Positions 35,695-45,845 are shown, counted from the first letter of the stretch. The stretch: DNA of 64,000 bases from JAGQPD01 sp020426865 (GCA_041399065.1 JAWKTN010000001.1:372001-436000); one strand, 5' to 3'. The notes: a model not told the origin generated them from the letters alone. A program made the numbers and translations.

Positions 35695-36453
35695 ATGATG
35701 GTAGTAAGGAAGTTAGCTCATGTAGGCACACTCAGTCACACATCAACATTGATCCGCACTTGGCGCGACTTCGGTCTGCAGTCCATCGTACGAGTAGGTG
35801 CTGCGTTGGCGACTGCCGCATATTTTGCCGCGCACGCAAACGCCGCTCCGGTCGCACCGGGCGACATTGTCGCGTTAAGCGGTACGACGTCCGCTGCGGC
35901 ACCGGATCTGGCGGGAGTGGTTCAGGCCGATACGACTCGTCCATTCGAGATCCGCAACAACCTTAACCAGGTCATCCTGTCGGGCGTCGTGCAGGACCGA
36001 GTGACCAAGTCCGACAACTTGTCGACGATGATTTTCGCGCCCAGGCTTCGCGACTTGACTACCCCTGCTGGAACGGAAGCCTGGATCACGGGCATTCGCA
36101 TCGAAGGCTTTGGTGGGTGGAGCACCGATATTGACTTTCGGACAGACGGGCTGGGTGATGTGGGCCCCAATTCCGTGGAACGAAGTTCGGGCGGTGGCGA
36201 ATCGTTGTTCTTTAGTCACGGAACGAACATCATCGTTCCGCCCCAGGAGCAGAGATTTCTCAGCACGTTGACCGATGCTCCCTCCTATACGAATACGGGC
36301 CGTATCACGATCTTCGCCCAGAACGATTTTGGCGCCGACGTGTTTTCAACCACGATCGCCGGGACTTACGTGCCAGCCACGGTGCCGGAGCCGACTGCTT
36401 CGTGGCTGGGTGGTTTGGCCGCGCTATCGTTGATGCGGCTTCGCCGCCGCTAA
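35695..36453 (+). CDS. PEP-CTERM sorted secreted protein
   Basis: About 252 residues. A signal segment (VGAALATAAYFAAHANA) precedes a beta-rich body. The C terminus VPEPTASWLGGLAALSLMRLRRR has the parts of a PEP-CTERM sorting signal: the PEP motif, a hydrophobic helix and a basic tail. Such proteins are processed by exosortase at the envelope; no exosortase is in the window. GAGGAG seven bases before ATG 35695 selects this start over the TTG at 35641 and ATG at 35680. Function of the body is unknown. Confidence 0.85.
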   Translation: MMVVRKLAHVGTLSHTSTLIRTWRDFGLQSIVRVGAALATAAYFAAHANAAPVAPGDIVALSGTTSAAAPDLAGVVQADTTRPFEIRNNLNQVILSGVVQDRVTKSDNLSTMIFAPRLRDLTTPAGTEAWITGIRIEGFGGWSTDIDFRTDGLGDVGPNSVERSSGGGESLFFSHGTNIIVPPQEQRFLSTLTDAPSYTNTGRITIFAQNDFGADVFSTTIAGTYVPATVPEPTASWLGGLAALSLMRLRRR

Positions 36454-36600
36454 TGCCAGCGGGCGCACAAAGCTCCAGCCGTGTCCCGAGTGAAATCGGC
36501 CGGCGTGACGTTGGCCGAGACGGGCCAGAGGGCCAACGCGGCAGGACACGGCGGAGCGATACGGCTGGGGACAGGCGTGAAACATTGGTGCTGCCAGCAA

Positions 36601-37908
36601 TTAGCGTTGATCCATCATCACGTAATCCCGCTCTGCCGGGCCGGTATAAATCTGCCGTGGCCGGTAGATGCGGCTTTTTGTGTCGCGAACTTCCTTCCAG
36701 TTGGCGATCCATCCGGGCAGCCGACCAATGGCGAACATGACGGTGAACATGTTGGTCGGGATGCCGATCACGCGGAGCAACAATCCCGAATAGAAATCGA
36801 CGTTAGGATACAGATTGCGACTGACGAAATAATCGTCGTTCAGCGCGACGTCTTCCAAACGCCGCGCGATATCGAGGAGCGGATCTCGATCACCGACTTT
36901 GGACAATAATTTTTCCACATGTTTTCGCAAGATCATGGCGCGCGGATCGTAGCTCTTGTAGACGCCATGTCCAAATCCAAACAGCCGTTCCTTCTTTTGT
37001 TTGACGGCTTCCACTCGATCGCTGACGGAAAGTCCGGTCTTGTGAATGCGTTGCAATTGTTCGATGACGGCAACGTTTGCGCCACCGTGAAGTGGTCCCC
37101 AAAGGGCACAAACACCGGCGGCACAAGACGCAAACAGATTCGCGCCGGACGAACCGACCATCCGCACCGTCGACGTGGAGCAGTTCTGTTCGTGGTCGGC
37201 GTGCAAAATCAGGAATAAACTCAGCGCCCGTACGATATCGATATCGAGCTCCACGCGTCGCGTGGGCGTGGAGAACATCATGTGCAGGAAATTCCGGCAG
37301 TAGCTGAGTTCCGGTTCCGGGTACATCACTGGCTGACCAATCGATGTCTTGAACGCACCAGCGGCAACCGTGCGAACTTTCGAAATCAACCGTGCCGAAG
37401 CGTTCTCGAAGGTGGCTTCGTCTTCCATCTCCATGACATCGGCGTTGTAACACGACAGGGTGTTGATCATCGATGAGAGAATCGCCATCGGGGGGCCGTT
37501 ATGCGGAATGCTGTGATACGCATGACGCATCCCTTCGTGAATCATCTCGTGTTCGGTCAATAGCTCGCGGAAGCGTACCAGGTGGTCGGTACTGGGAAGC
37601 TCGCCGTAGATCAATAACAGTGCGGTTTCGATGAAACTGGAATTCTCTGCCAATTGTTCGATGGGAATTCCGCGATAGCGCAGGATCCCTTTTTCACCAT
37701 CAATAAATGTGATGGAGGATTGCACAGAACCGGTATTTCGGTACCCATCATCCAACGTAATCCAACCGGTCTTCTGTCGCAGGTCAGAAATATCAAAGGC
37801 TGTTTCGCTTTCCGTTCCGACGACAGTCGGAAGAGCGATCGATTGGTCCCCCAACTTGATCGTCACCTCACTCGGGATGCCAGCTGATTTTGACGACGAT
37901 TTGGTCAT
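36601..37908 (-). CDS. gltA: Citrate synthase
   Basis: 435 residues, the usual length of type II bacterial citrate synthases. Condenses oxaloacetate and acetyl-CoA to citrate, the entry step of the TCA cycle. Key sequences are LHADHEQNCSTSTVRMVGSSGANLFA and GPLHGGANVAVIEQL with the active-site histidines, and GFGHGVYKSYDPRA with the substrate-binding arginine. The N-terminal beta domain (LGDQSIALPTVVGTESETAFDISDLR) is also present. It stands alone with a long upstream region and shows nothing unusual. Confidence 0.97.
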   Translation of the reverse strand: MTKSSSKSAGIPSEVTIKLGDQSIALPTVVGTESETAFDISDLRQKTGWITLDDGYRNTGSVQSSITFIDGEKGILRYRGIPIEQLAENSSFIETALLLIYGELPSTDHLVRFRELLTEHEMIHEGMRHAYHSIPHNGPPMAILSSMINTLSCYNADVMEMEDEATFENASARLISKVRTVAAGAFKTSIGQPVMYPEPELSYCRNFLHMMFSTPTRRVELDIDIVRALSLFLILHADHEQNCSTSTVRMVGSSGANLFASCAAGVCALWGPLHGGANVAVIEQLQRIHKTGLSVSDRVEAVKQKKERLFGFGHGVYKSYDPRAMILRKHVEKLLSKVGDRDPLLDIARRLEDVALNDDYFVSRNLYPNVDFYSGLLLRVIGIPTNMFTVMFAIGRLPGWIANWKEVRDTKSRIYRPRQIYTGPAERDYVMMDQR

Positions 37909-38432
37909 TTGTTCTGTCTCCTAACCTCACACACAAAAACTTGCCGTTCCGACGTGTTTGACGTCCGCTCCCATTGCCTCACAATCCGCAATCCCCGCTG
38001 CCGCTCCGCCGAGAATTAGCGCGATTGCTGCTCGTTTGCTGGGCACGTATTTTGCTGCGAAAAGGCAACACCGCTGGCACCATCGTAGTCGAAGCGGCCA
38101 GTCAAGTCGGGTATTTCAGCAGCCCAAGCCTGATTCTGCCCCGCAAATCCGCTAATCTCCGCTCATTTCGCATTCGCGATCCGGCAAGGCATAGGCTTTG
38201 CTCTGCTGGATTCGACGGCTGGGAAGGTGAAGCTACCGCCGGTTGAAATTAACTCTGCACTTTTCGATTCACTTGCGACATTTTATATTAAATTCCAGTA
38301 ACCGCCATGGGCCGACATTGACTCGGCGAGCTTCTACTCCATCGACGCCTTGGAAATCGCGGGAGTGGAAAGCACGCAGAACGCGAATTCTTGGACCGTT
38401 GTTGGCGGGTTCGTAGAGAATAGGGGGAACGT
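37909..38432. other. Divergent intergenic region, no gene seen
   Basis: This is a gap of 524 bases between leftward citrate synthase and the rightward STAS gene. Short reading frames such as 37974-38246 lack a ribosome-binding site and family features. An AT-rich patch at 38281-38297 could be promoter-like. No repeats or RNA genes were recognised. Confidence 0.5.
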
Positions 38433-38777
38433 GTGGCCGTACCAGACCGCATTCGAATCGATTTTGGTTCCGAAGACCATGTGCTGACCGTCGTCATTGA
38501 GGGCTCGCGAGGTGCTTTGGCGGAGTCGCTGCAACACCTTTCCGACAAACGAAACGAGATTGAAACCGAGATGTCACCTGAGGAAATCCGACTGGATATG
38601 GCCGGCTGTACCGCCGTCGATTCAACCGACCTCAATTGCCTCGTGCAGACCCGGTTGCGTCTTGGGCCGTCGTTCCAGCGTTTTTCGCTGGTTAACGTGA
38701 ACCGGCCCATCCGTGAAGTGATCCAGTTAACGAGACTCGATCGGTTAGTTCACCTGGCCCCGGCTGTCGACGAGTGA
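38433..38777 (+). CDS. STAS-domain protein (anti-anti-sigma-like)
   Basis: 114 residues covering one STAS domain. EEIRLDMAGCTAVDSTDLNCLVQTRLRL matches the strand-helix segment with the D-S-T phospho-site position of SpoIIAA-like anti-sigma antagonists. FSLVNVNRPIREVIQLTRLDRLV gives the closing strand and helix. The start is GTG, with AGGGGG eight bases upstream. The stop overlaps the GTG of the helicase gene by four bases (GTGA), which implies coupled translation. Usually such proteins act in partner switching, but no kinase or sigma gene is nearby. Confidence 0.75.
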   Translation: MAVPDRIRIDFGSEDHVLTVVIEGSRGALAESLQHLSDKRNEIETEMSPEEIRLDMAGCTAVDSTDLNCLVQTRLRLGPSFQRFSLVNVNRPIREVIQLTRLDRLVHLAPAVDE

Positions 38778-41700
38778 AAGGTTCTATCGAGGAGGAACTG
38801 TTGCGGGCGATGCTGCGAGATCGGCATCGCCTTCGTCGCTGGTGGGTCCGTCTGTGCAAATCAGACCCCAACGCTCCTCGCGCGACTGCCGCCCATCACG
38901 AGCCGGTCGCGGCGAACGTCGATGCCGCCGATCCGCCAAGTGGTTCGGTAATTGCCTTTCAACACGCGTTGCAACATTCGCAGCAGGTTTATGAGCGTCG
39001 CCGGGCGTCGATGCCGCAACCGATTTTCGACCAGGAACTGCCTGTACTGGCACATCGTGACGCCATCATCAAAGCGATTCAAACGCATCCGGTGACGGTC
39101 ATTTGTGGCGAAACTGGTTCGGGAAAGTCGACCCAATTACCGCAGATTTGTATTGCCGCCGGATTTGGTATCGCGGGCGTGATCGGTCACACGCAACCGC
39201 GTCGGATCGCGGCGCGGAGCATCGCCGAGCGTCTAGCGGTCGAGCTGCACACAACCTTTGGCAAAGACGTCGGCTTCAAGATACGATTCACCGACAAGAC
39301 AGATGCCGACACGAAAATCAAGTTGATGACCGATGGCATCTTACTTGCCGAAACACAAGGTGATCGCTATTTGAACGAATATGAAGTCATCATCTTGGAC
39401 GAAGCCCATGAGCGATCGCTGAACATTGATTTTCTTTTGGGATATTTTCATCAGCTATTGCCTAAGCGTCCCGACCTGCGACTGATCATCACGTCGGCCA
39501 CCATTGATGCCGAACGCTTCGCCGAACATTTTTCCAGCGACCAGCGGCTGGTCCCGATCCTGCAGGTATCGGGACGCAGTTATCCGGTGGAGGTGCGATA
39601 TCGGTCGCCGCAAGAATTTGACGTAGAGACGTCGAACTCGTCTGCCAACGACACGGAAGAACAGCAGACGGTGCGAGGGATTGTCGCTGCACTGCATGAA
39701 TTATCGGCGATCGATCGCGGTGACATTTTGGTGTTTTTACCGACGGAGCGCGACATTCGCGAACTCGCTAAGCGATTGCGGGGCGAACAATTTGCCGGAG
39801 ATGGCATCCAGCGAACGGAGATCTTGCCGTTGTACGCGCGACTTTCCACGGCCGAACAGAATCGGATTTTTCAGCCGCATGCGTATCGTCGCATTGTATT
39901 AGCGACCAACGTTGCTGAATCCTCCCTCACTGTCCCGGGCATCCGCTACGTCGTCGACACTGGAACGGCGAGGATCAGTCGCTACGCGCCGAAATCGAAG
40001 ATCCAACGTCTCCCCATCGAACCGGTATCCCGAGCATCGGCGGATCAACGCAAGGGGCGATGCGGTCGCGTGGCCCCCGGCATCTGCATTCGGCTCTACG
40101 GCGAAGAAGACTACGCGTCGCGCGCCGACTATACAACGCCGGAGATCCAGCGCACGAATCTTGCCAGTGTGATTTTGCAGGCCGCATCTTTGAATCTGGG
40201 ACCGGTCGAACGATTTCCATTCCTCGACCCACCACGACCGGAATCGATACGTGACGGCTACCGAACGCTGTTTGAGATCGGCGCGGTCGACGAACGCCAT
40301 CATTTGACCGAACGAGGCCGGCGTCTGAGTCGCTTGCCTGTCGATCCACGAATCGGTCGGATCATTCTCGCCGCACATGAAGAAAGCTGCTTGGCCGATG
40401 TGTTGATCATTGCTGCCGCACTGGAAACCCAAGATCCCCGCGATCGCCCTTACGAACGAAGGCAACTGGCCGACGAACGTCACGCCCAGTTCCATGACGA
40501 CCGCTCCGACTTCCTGTCTTACCTGAAGATCTGGGACTTTTACCACGACCTAAAAGAAAGGCTTTCTCGCAATCAATTGCAACGAGCATGTATTAACAAC
40601 TTTCTGTCTCCAACACGACTGCGCGAATGGACCGAAGTGCATCGCCAATTGATGCAACTCGTCGCCAACGATCGCATGTCCATTGGCCGCCGGAGTAATC
40701 GCTACGACGCCATCCACCGAGCGTTGTTGGCCGGATACCTATCGGGGGTCGCGATGCGAACCGGGGACCACGAATATACCGGAGCAGGGGGGATCAAATT
40801 CCATCTTTGGCCGGGTTCTTGCCTCTTGGGCAGCAAACCGACGTGGATCGTCTGCGGCGAACTGGTGGAAACGTCACGGCGTTTTGGCCGCACGGTCGCC
40901 AAAATCGAACCGGACTGGATCGAGCGTTTGGCACAACACCTGGTAAAACGACACTACAGTGAACCCCATTGGTACGACAAGACCGGCGCCGTCATGGCAC
41001 ACGAACGTGTTACGTTATGGGGGCTGCCAATTGTCGCCCAACGGAGAGTACATTACCACAAAATCGATCCGGTCGCTGCCCGCGAGATTTTCATCCGAGA
41101 AGGGCTACGACACAGCGTTGGACACGTCTGGGAAGCCGCGGAACGCGACGAGAACGGAGCCGCGGATCCTAGACGCGCCCTGCAGTTTGCGTTCTTCAGG
41201 CACAACGAGCAAACCCTACGCGATGTGGAACGACTCGCTTCCCGCTCCCGCCGCGCGGACTTGCTGGTCGACCAATTCAAGCTCTACCGGTTCTATGACG
41301 CCCGGATCCCATCCGACGTCTGTGACCTGGACCGGTTGCGCCGGTGGCTGAAAGGGTCGCCAGACAACGAGCACTTGCTGACGATGTCGCCCGGCGATTT
41401 TGACGACGCCGACGTCTCCGACAAAGGCACAGCTAACTTTCCCGACACTGTGACGCTCGGGATCCTTGACCTCCCCGCACACTATCACTTCGAACCGGGT
41501 GCCGACGACGACGGCGTCACCTTAGATGTTCCTCAGGCGGCGCTCGCCCAATTGACCGAGGGCCAGCTTGCTTGGCTCGTTCCCGGCGTTCTCGAAGAAA
41601 AGCTGACGGCCATCATACGGGCACTTCCCAAAGGGATCCGTCGCAACTTGATTCCGGCCCCTGATACCGCACGGCAAGTCGCCGCAGAGCTTACGTTTGG

Positions 41701-42823
41701 CGAGGGCGATTTCTGGACCGCCGTCTTGGGTGCGTTCAGTCGTATTGCTGGTGAACCAATCGAAATGTCCTCGGTGCGGCTCGACAAATTGCCGCCACAT
41801 TTGCGGATGAATGTCCGCGTGCTCGACGACGAAGGAAATGCCGTTGCCGAAGGATGCGACCTGAAACAACTGCAAAACTCCATCACGTTTGACGCGCCCA
41901 CTACTTCCTCGTCAGTCGCAATTGACCAGCGGTGGCATCGCGATGCCCTGACTAGCTGGGACCTAGGCGAGCTGCCGGAACAGGTTCTGGTCCGGCGCGG
42001 TTCGATCGATGTCCCCGCCTATCCCGCCCTGGTCGACAATCATGCGGACGTGCAGCTGCGCTTGTTTGACAATTTGCTCACCGCCCGTTGGCAACATCGC
42101 CAAGGCCTACGGCGGCTCTACGCGTTGATTCATGCCAAGTCTCTGCGATCACAAGTCCGCTGGCTTCCCGATTGGAACCGTTTGACCGTGCTCGCATCAC
42201 GGTGGATGACACCGGAACAACTAAAGGAACAAGTCCTGGTGCTCATTGCGGATCGCGCGTTCCTCTCGGACAGAGGGCCGTTGCCAAGGGATCAATCATC
42301 CTTCGAATCTCGGTCACAGAACGCCATCGAACGAATTGGACAGGCGACTCAAGACGTGGCCAAGTTGTTGCCGAATCTGCTCGACGCACACCATCAGGTG
42401 CAACTGCAGCTGGAACAAAAGGTCGCCGAGAAGTTACGCTACGCTGTCCATGACGTGCGTCAACAGCTTTCACAACTGACCAGTCCCGCGGCATTCTCGA
42501 CGACACCGTGGGAATGGCTCGCCGAACTCCCACGTTTCTTCCTGGCAATGCGGCAGCGACTTCAACGGTTGGGCAATGACACATACCTGCGCGACAAGGA
42601 GCAGACGGCTACGATTGCTGGTTATTGGAAGCAATACGAAGAGGCATCTGCGACACCGAATTCCATGGCGGCCCCCCACCCGGAACTACAACAATTCCGC
42701 TGGATGATCGAGGAGTTGCGCGTTTCGCTCTTCGCACAACAACTAGGAACGTCGATTACCGTTTCGCCACAGCGTCTGGAGAGACAATGGCAGAAGTACA
42801 CAAAAACGACTCGTCTTCCGTGA
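38774..42823 (+). CDS. hrpA: ATP-dependent RNA helicase HrpA
   Basis: 1349 residues, similar in length to E. coli HrpA. Walker A is GETGSGKST (112-120), the DEAH box is in IILDEAHERS (about 207-216) and motif III is ITSATID. The C-terminal helicase motifs ATNVAESSLTVPGIRYVVDTG and QRKGRCGR follow. The long HrpA-specific C-terminal region (YDKTGAVMAHERVTLWGLPI onward) is complete. In proteobacteria HrpA rescues stalled ribosomes on mRNA. The GTG start overlaps the STAS gene. A close coupling of a STAS protein and HrpA is unusual. Confidence 0.95.
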   Translation: MKGSIEEELLRAMLRDRHRLRRWWVRLCKSDPNAPRATAAHHEPVAANVDAADPPSGSVIAFQHALQHSQQVYERRRASMPQPIFDQELPVLAHRDAIIKAIQTHPVTVICGETGSGKSTQLPQICIAAGFGIAGVIGHTQPRRIAARSIAERLAVELHTTFGKDVGFKIRFTDKTDADTKIKLMTDGILLAETQGDRYLNEYEVIILDEAHERSLNIDFLLGYFHQLLPKRPDLRLIITSATIDAERFAEHFSSDQRLVPILQVSGRSYPVEVRYRSPQEFDVETSNSSANDTEEQQTVRGIVAALHELSAIDRGDILVFLPTERDIRELAKRLRGEQFAGDGIQRTEILPLYARLSTAEQNRIFQPHAYRRIVLATNVAESSLTVPGIRYVVDTGTARISRYAPKSKIQRLPIEPVSRASADQRKGRCGRVAPGICIRLYGEEDYASRADYTTPEIQRTNLASVILQAASLNLGPVERFPFLDPPRPESIRDGYRTLFEIGAVDERHHLTERGRRLSRLPVDPRIGRIILAAHEESCLADVLIIAAALETQDPRDRPYERRQLADERHAQFHDDRSDFLSYLKIWDFYHDLKERLSRNQLQRACINNFLSPTRLREWTEVHRQLMQLVANDRMSIGRRSNRYDAIHRALLAGYLSGVAMRTGDHEYTGAGGIKFHLWPGSCLLGSKPTWIVCGELVETSRRFGRTVAKIEPDWIERLAQHLVKRHYSEPHWYDKTGAVMAHERVTLWGLPIVAQRRVHYHKIDPVAAREIFIREGLRHSVGHVWEAAERDENGAADPRRALQFAFFRHNEQTLRDVERLASRSRRADLLVDQFKLYRFYDARIPSDVCDLDRLRRWLKGSPDNEHLLTMSPGDFDDADVSDKGTANFPDTVTLGILDLPAHYHFEPGADDDGVTLDVPQAALAQLTEGQLAWLVPGVLEEKLTAIIRALPKGIRRNLIPAPDTARQVAAELTFGEGDFWTAVLGAFSRIAGEPIEMSSVRLDKLPPHLRMNVRVLDDEGNAVAEGCDLKQLQNSITFDAPTTSSSVAIDQRWHRDALTSWDLGELPEQVLVRRGSIDVPAYPALVDNHADVQLRLFDNLLTARWQHRQGLRRLYALIHAKSLRSQVRWLPDWNRLTVLASRWMTPEQLKEQVLVLIADRAFLSDRGPLPRDQSSFESRSQNAIERIGQATQDVAKLLPNLLDAHHQVQLQLEQKVAEKLRYAVHDVRQQLSQLTSPAAFSTTPWEWLAELPRFFLAMRQRLQRLGNDTYLRDKEQTATIAGYWKQYEEASATPNSMAAPHPELQQFRWMIEELRVSLFAQQLGTSITVSPQRLERQWQKYTKTTRLP

Positions 42824-42927
42824 ATCCCATTTTCAGGGCCTGATAAAATCGGTATACTGCGAAGGAACAATTTCTGGCCGGAAAGCATGAAATCAAGTCG
42901 TTTGCGTTTTGGCCGGTTTGTCAGGGA

Positions 42928-43284
42928 ATGTCATTTTGCGGAGCGTGCGAGACCGTGGAAGAGCCGAACAGGGAACGTCGCCGATTCTTCCGCTTGCGGT
43001 ATCCGACACCCGAACGTCCATCGATCGTGATTGGATCGGAGGAAAGGCCCGTCACAGAGATTTCCGAATTCGGGCTGCGGATTGGTTCTCATGACGTCCC
43101 GAACGATAACGGGACAGTCACTGGCGAGGTCCATCTCGCGACAGGCGATCGACTGTCGGTAACCGGCAAGATCCAACGGCGTCATGACGATGAGACCGTC
43201 ATCGTCGACGTTACCGGCATCACGACACGGCACATCATTGACGAGCAGCGCCGGCTATTGCGAAACTACCCGTTCCTGCAATAG
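42928..43284 (+). CDS. Small PilZ-like domain protein
   Basis: 118 residues. ERRRFFRLRYPTPERPSIV followed by VTEISEFGLRI matches the two halves of a PilZ site: an Arg-rich loop, then a (D/N)xSxxG-type strand with E replacing D. PilZ domains bind cyclic di-GMP. The rest is beta-rich (VTGEVHLATGDRLSVTGKI). The exact start is uncertain because no strong ribosome-binding site precedes ATG 42928. It follows hrpA by about 100 bases and converges on a small hypothetical gene. Confidence 0.6.
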   Translation: MSFCGACETVEEPNRERRRFFRLRYPTPERPSIVIGSEERPVTEISEFGLRIGSHDVPNDNGTVTGEVHLATGDRLSVTGKIQRRHDDETVIVDVTGITTRHIIDEQRRLLRNYPFLQ

Positions 43285-43332
43285 TCCTATCCGGCAATTC
43301 CGGATGTTCGTACGGCAACTGATTCGGCGGTA

Positions 43333-43758
43333 CTAAAACTCGTGACGCCGTTGGAGCATACGGCGAGTTTCCTCCAGAAGGTCGTCGACCTCTTCGTCGA
43401 CGTTACCTCGACGTCCGGACTGAAAGTCGGACACTTGACGTTCAAACGGTTCGATCTTCTCCCGATTCCGCTTAGGAACGTCTAACACGATTTTCCCGTC
43501 ACGGACAGCGGGAACATCATCGAGCCCATCAAGGGATGTGACCTCGATCGACACGCGGCTTTCCCAAATGCCGTGCTTCACTGAAAGGCCTCGAAAGTTC
43601 TTCCATGCGATGAAAGTTGCATGAACATCGACGTCGTCCGGGTCAACCTCAACACCCTCGTCGTGAAATACCAGCTTCAATCCCTCGGGTTTGGCCAGAG
43701 CGAATCCCAAGACCTTCGCACTGGTTCCCATCATCCGACTTACATGAAATGGCAGCAT
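43333..43758 (-). CDS. Hypothetical cytoplasmic protein
   Basis: About 141 residues; no family recognised. Charged throughout, with a beta-rich N-terminal part (VLGFALAKPEGLKLVFHDEGVEV) and an acidic helical C terminus (DEEVDDLLEETRRMLQRRHEF). No signal peptide or membrane span. The frame is open from 43878, but ATG 43758, with AGGAAAG seven bases upstream, is chosen. A short hairpin at 43289-43305 lies between its stop and that of the PilZ-like gene. Confidence 0.65.
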   Translation of the reverse strand: MLPFHVSRMMGTSAKVLGFALAKPEGLKLVFHDEGVEVDPDDVDVHATFIAWKNFRGLSVKHGIWESRVSIEVTSLDGLDDVPAVRDGKIVLDVPKRNREKIEPFERQVSDFQSGRRGNVDEEVDDLLEETRRMLQRRHEF

Positions 43759-43920
43759 GACACTTTCCTGTCTTGCGATACAGTTTCGCATGTGAACCGA
43801 CTCGTGTTGATTCGGTCGTGTCGTCCCCCAAGAACAACAGACTTCATCGTAACGCATCAGGAGCACGGGTGGCAACAACGGTCGACGGTCAGGCGGTACA
43901 TGCTGGAGGTGGGCGGGGGG

Positions 43921-45669
43921 TCAGTATCCGGCGGCGTGCCCATCTTTGCGCGGGTCGGATGCACCATGATAAACGTCGTGTTGCACGTCGTACCCGATGG
44001 CCTGATAGCCGCCGTAGATACCGTTACGGAATGCTACTTTATGTCCAGCACTGACCAATTCTCGAATCACTTGCTCATCGTATCCGTGTTCGAGATGCAC
44101 TTCGCCACCATCGGTCATCCGCTCACCGGTCGGTTCGCTCGAGCCATCGTGATGCAAGCGGGGTACGTCACCGGCCTCTTGCAGATTCATCCCGAAGTCG
44201 ATCACATTCATCAAGATCTGCACGTGACCCTGAGGTTGCATATCGCCCCCCATCACACCAAAACTGAGGAATGGGAGCCCGTCCTTCGTCACAAACGCGG
44301 GAATGATCGTGTGGAACGGACGTTTCCCCGGTTCGTATGAATTCGCACGACCGGGCGTCAAATCAAACAACTCGCCGCGACTCTGTAGACAGAAGCCAAG
44401 ACCATGAGGGCAGATCCCTGAGCCGAAACCGCGATAGTTGCTTTGGATGAGCGACACCATTTGCCGATCCTTGTCGGCAACCGTCAGGTAGATCGTATCA
44501 CCCTGTTGGAGCGATTCGGTGTCGGCGGGGTACTTTGCTGACGCCCGTTGCATATCGATTAGTTCACGCCTTGCCTGTGCATACTCCTTGGAGATCAAGC
44601 GATGGACGGGAACGTTGGCAAAAGCCGGATCGGCATACAAGCGGGCTCGGTCTTCGAATGCCAGTTTCTTGGCTTCCGTCAACAGATGCAAATGCCGAAA
44701 GCTTCCAAAGCCTGCCGTTTGCAGGTCAAATCCTTCTAGGACCTTCAGCATCTGTAGCGCAGCAATGCCTTGTCCGTTGGGTGGCAGCTCCCACACATCG
44801 TAGCCGCGATAGTTGACGGATACTGGTCGCACCCATTCCGATCGATGTTGCGATAGATCCCTGCGAGTCAAAAAGCCACCGGCTTGGCGGACAGACTCTT
44901 CGATCACCGTCGCCATATCACCATCGTAAAACGCTTCCCGACCGCCGCGGGCAATGGCCTCCAATGTGTTGGCGAGTCGCGGATTGCGGAACAACTCCCC
45001 TTCGCCCGGAGCTCGACCGTCAGGCGCAAAAGTCTCGGTAAAACCCGGATAATCGTGCAGCGTCTTCACACCACTTCGCCAACCATCCGCAATCACCTGG
45101 GAGACAGGGAATCCGTTGCGAGCATAATCGATTGCCGGTTGTAGAAGTTCGGACATCGGCAAGCGACCATAGCGCGCGTGCAACTCGAACCATCCATCCA
45201 CGCAACCCGGCACCGAAATCGTCAACGGACCGTGTTTCGGCAGGCGCGAGATGTTTTGTTGTTGGAGATAATCCAGCGTCAACGACTGTGGCGAGCGACC
45301 GCTTCCGTTAAGCCCCTGCAGCAACCTGGCGCCGGGATCCCAGACGAGTGCCATAATATCGCCACCAATTCCGCACCCGGTCGGCTCCATCAAGCCAAGC
45401 ACGGCGTTGGCGGCAATCGCCGCATCGACCGCCGTTCCCCCTCGTCGCAGAACATCGATCGCGACGGAGGTCGCCAACGGTTGGCTGGTCGCCGCCATTC
45501 CATTGGTCGCAAGAACTTCGGAACGAGTGGCGGTGGAGCGACCGGCGACCCGGTCGGCTCCCATGACACGTACTGACGCCAGGCCGGCTAAGGCCGCCCA
45601 GGCAATGAGCGAAGGGATCGAAACCACCAGGAATTCGTTGTTTAATGACACCGGAGTCCCCCATAACAC
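43921..45669 (-). CDS. Gamma-glutamyltransferase family protein
   Basis: 582 residues with an N-terminal signal or anchor segment (FLVVSIPSLIAWAALAGLA). GLMEPTGCGIGGDIMALVWD is the conserved large-subunit motif. The self-cleavage/nucleophile region is QQGDTIYLTVADKDRQMVSLIQSN, with Thr in GDT where GGT has its catalytic threonine. FGVMGGDMQPQGHVQ is the small-subunit motif. The family cleaves gamma-glutamyl bonds, for example in glutathione, in the periplasm. The start is GTG 45669; the ATG at 45664 is out of frame. Diverges from the RND pump genes. Confidence 0.9.
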   Translation of the reverse strand: MLWGTPVSLNNEFLVVSIPSLIAWAALAGLASVRVMGADRVAGRSTATRSEVLATNGMAATSQPLATSVAIDVLRRGGTAVDAAIAANAVLGLMEPTGCGIGGDIMALVWDPGARLLQGLNGSGRSPQSLTLDYLQQQNISRLPKHGPLTISVPGCVDGWFELHARYGRLPMSELLQPAIDYARNGFPVSQVIADGWRSGVKTLHDYPGFTETFAPDGRAPGEGELFRNPRLANTLEAIARGGREAFYDGDMATVIEESVRQAGGFLTRRDLSQHRSEWVRPVSVNYRGYDVWELPPNGQGIAALQMLKVLEGFDLQTAGFGSFRHLHLLTEAKKLAFEDRARLYADPAFANVPVHRLISKEYAQARRELIDMQRASAKYPADTESLQQGDTIYLTVADKDRQMVSLIQSNYRGFGSGICPHGLGFCLQSRGELFDLTPGRANSYEPGKRPFHTIIPAFVTKDGLPFLSFGVMGGDMQPQGHVQILMNVIDFGMNLQEAGDVPRLHHDGSSEPTGERMTDGGEVHLEHGYDEQVIRELVSAGHKVAFRNGIYGGYQAIGYDVQHDVYHGASDPRKDGHAAGY

Positions 45670-45784
45670 TTACCCCATATCACTTGCGGTCCTTGGCTCC
45701 TGCTCCGCTCGACCGCGGCCAACGCGAATCCAACGAGACAGCTTTTCTGCGCCAGACGTCTATGTATACTGTATAGGATACCTA

Positions 45785-45798
45785 GGCAGCATGCTGCC
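45785..45798. promoter_or_regulatory. 14-bp perfect palindrome in a divergent promoter region
   Basis: GGCAGCATGCTGCC is its own reverse complement and lies 47 bases upstream of the RND adaptor start and 115 bases upstream of the gamma-glutamyltransferase start. Just before it, TATACTGTATA (45765-45775) is an imperfect palindrome that could overlap a -10 element. The site is a candidate operator for the pump. Confidence 0.55.
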
Positions 45799-45845
45799 CA
45801 ACATACGAGCCCCCACCCCGATCGCCCGTCCGAGGCGTACCCACC

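Noticed and set aside
37974..38246. Small Arg-rich protein in the citrate synthase upstream region
   Set aside because: No ribosome-binding site and no domain features; more likely intergenic.
43621..44340. Plus-strand reading frame of 239 codons
   Set aside because: Mostly antisense to the well-supported gamma-glutamyltransferase gene and partly to the hypothetical gene before it; no family features.
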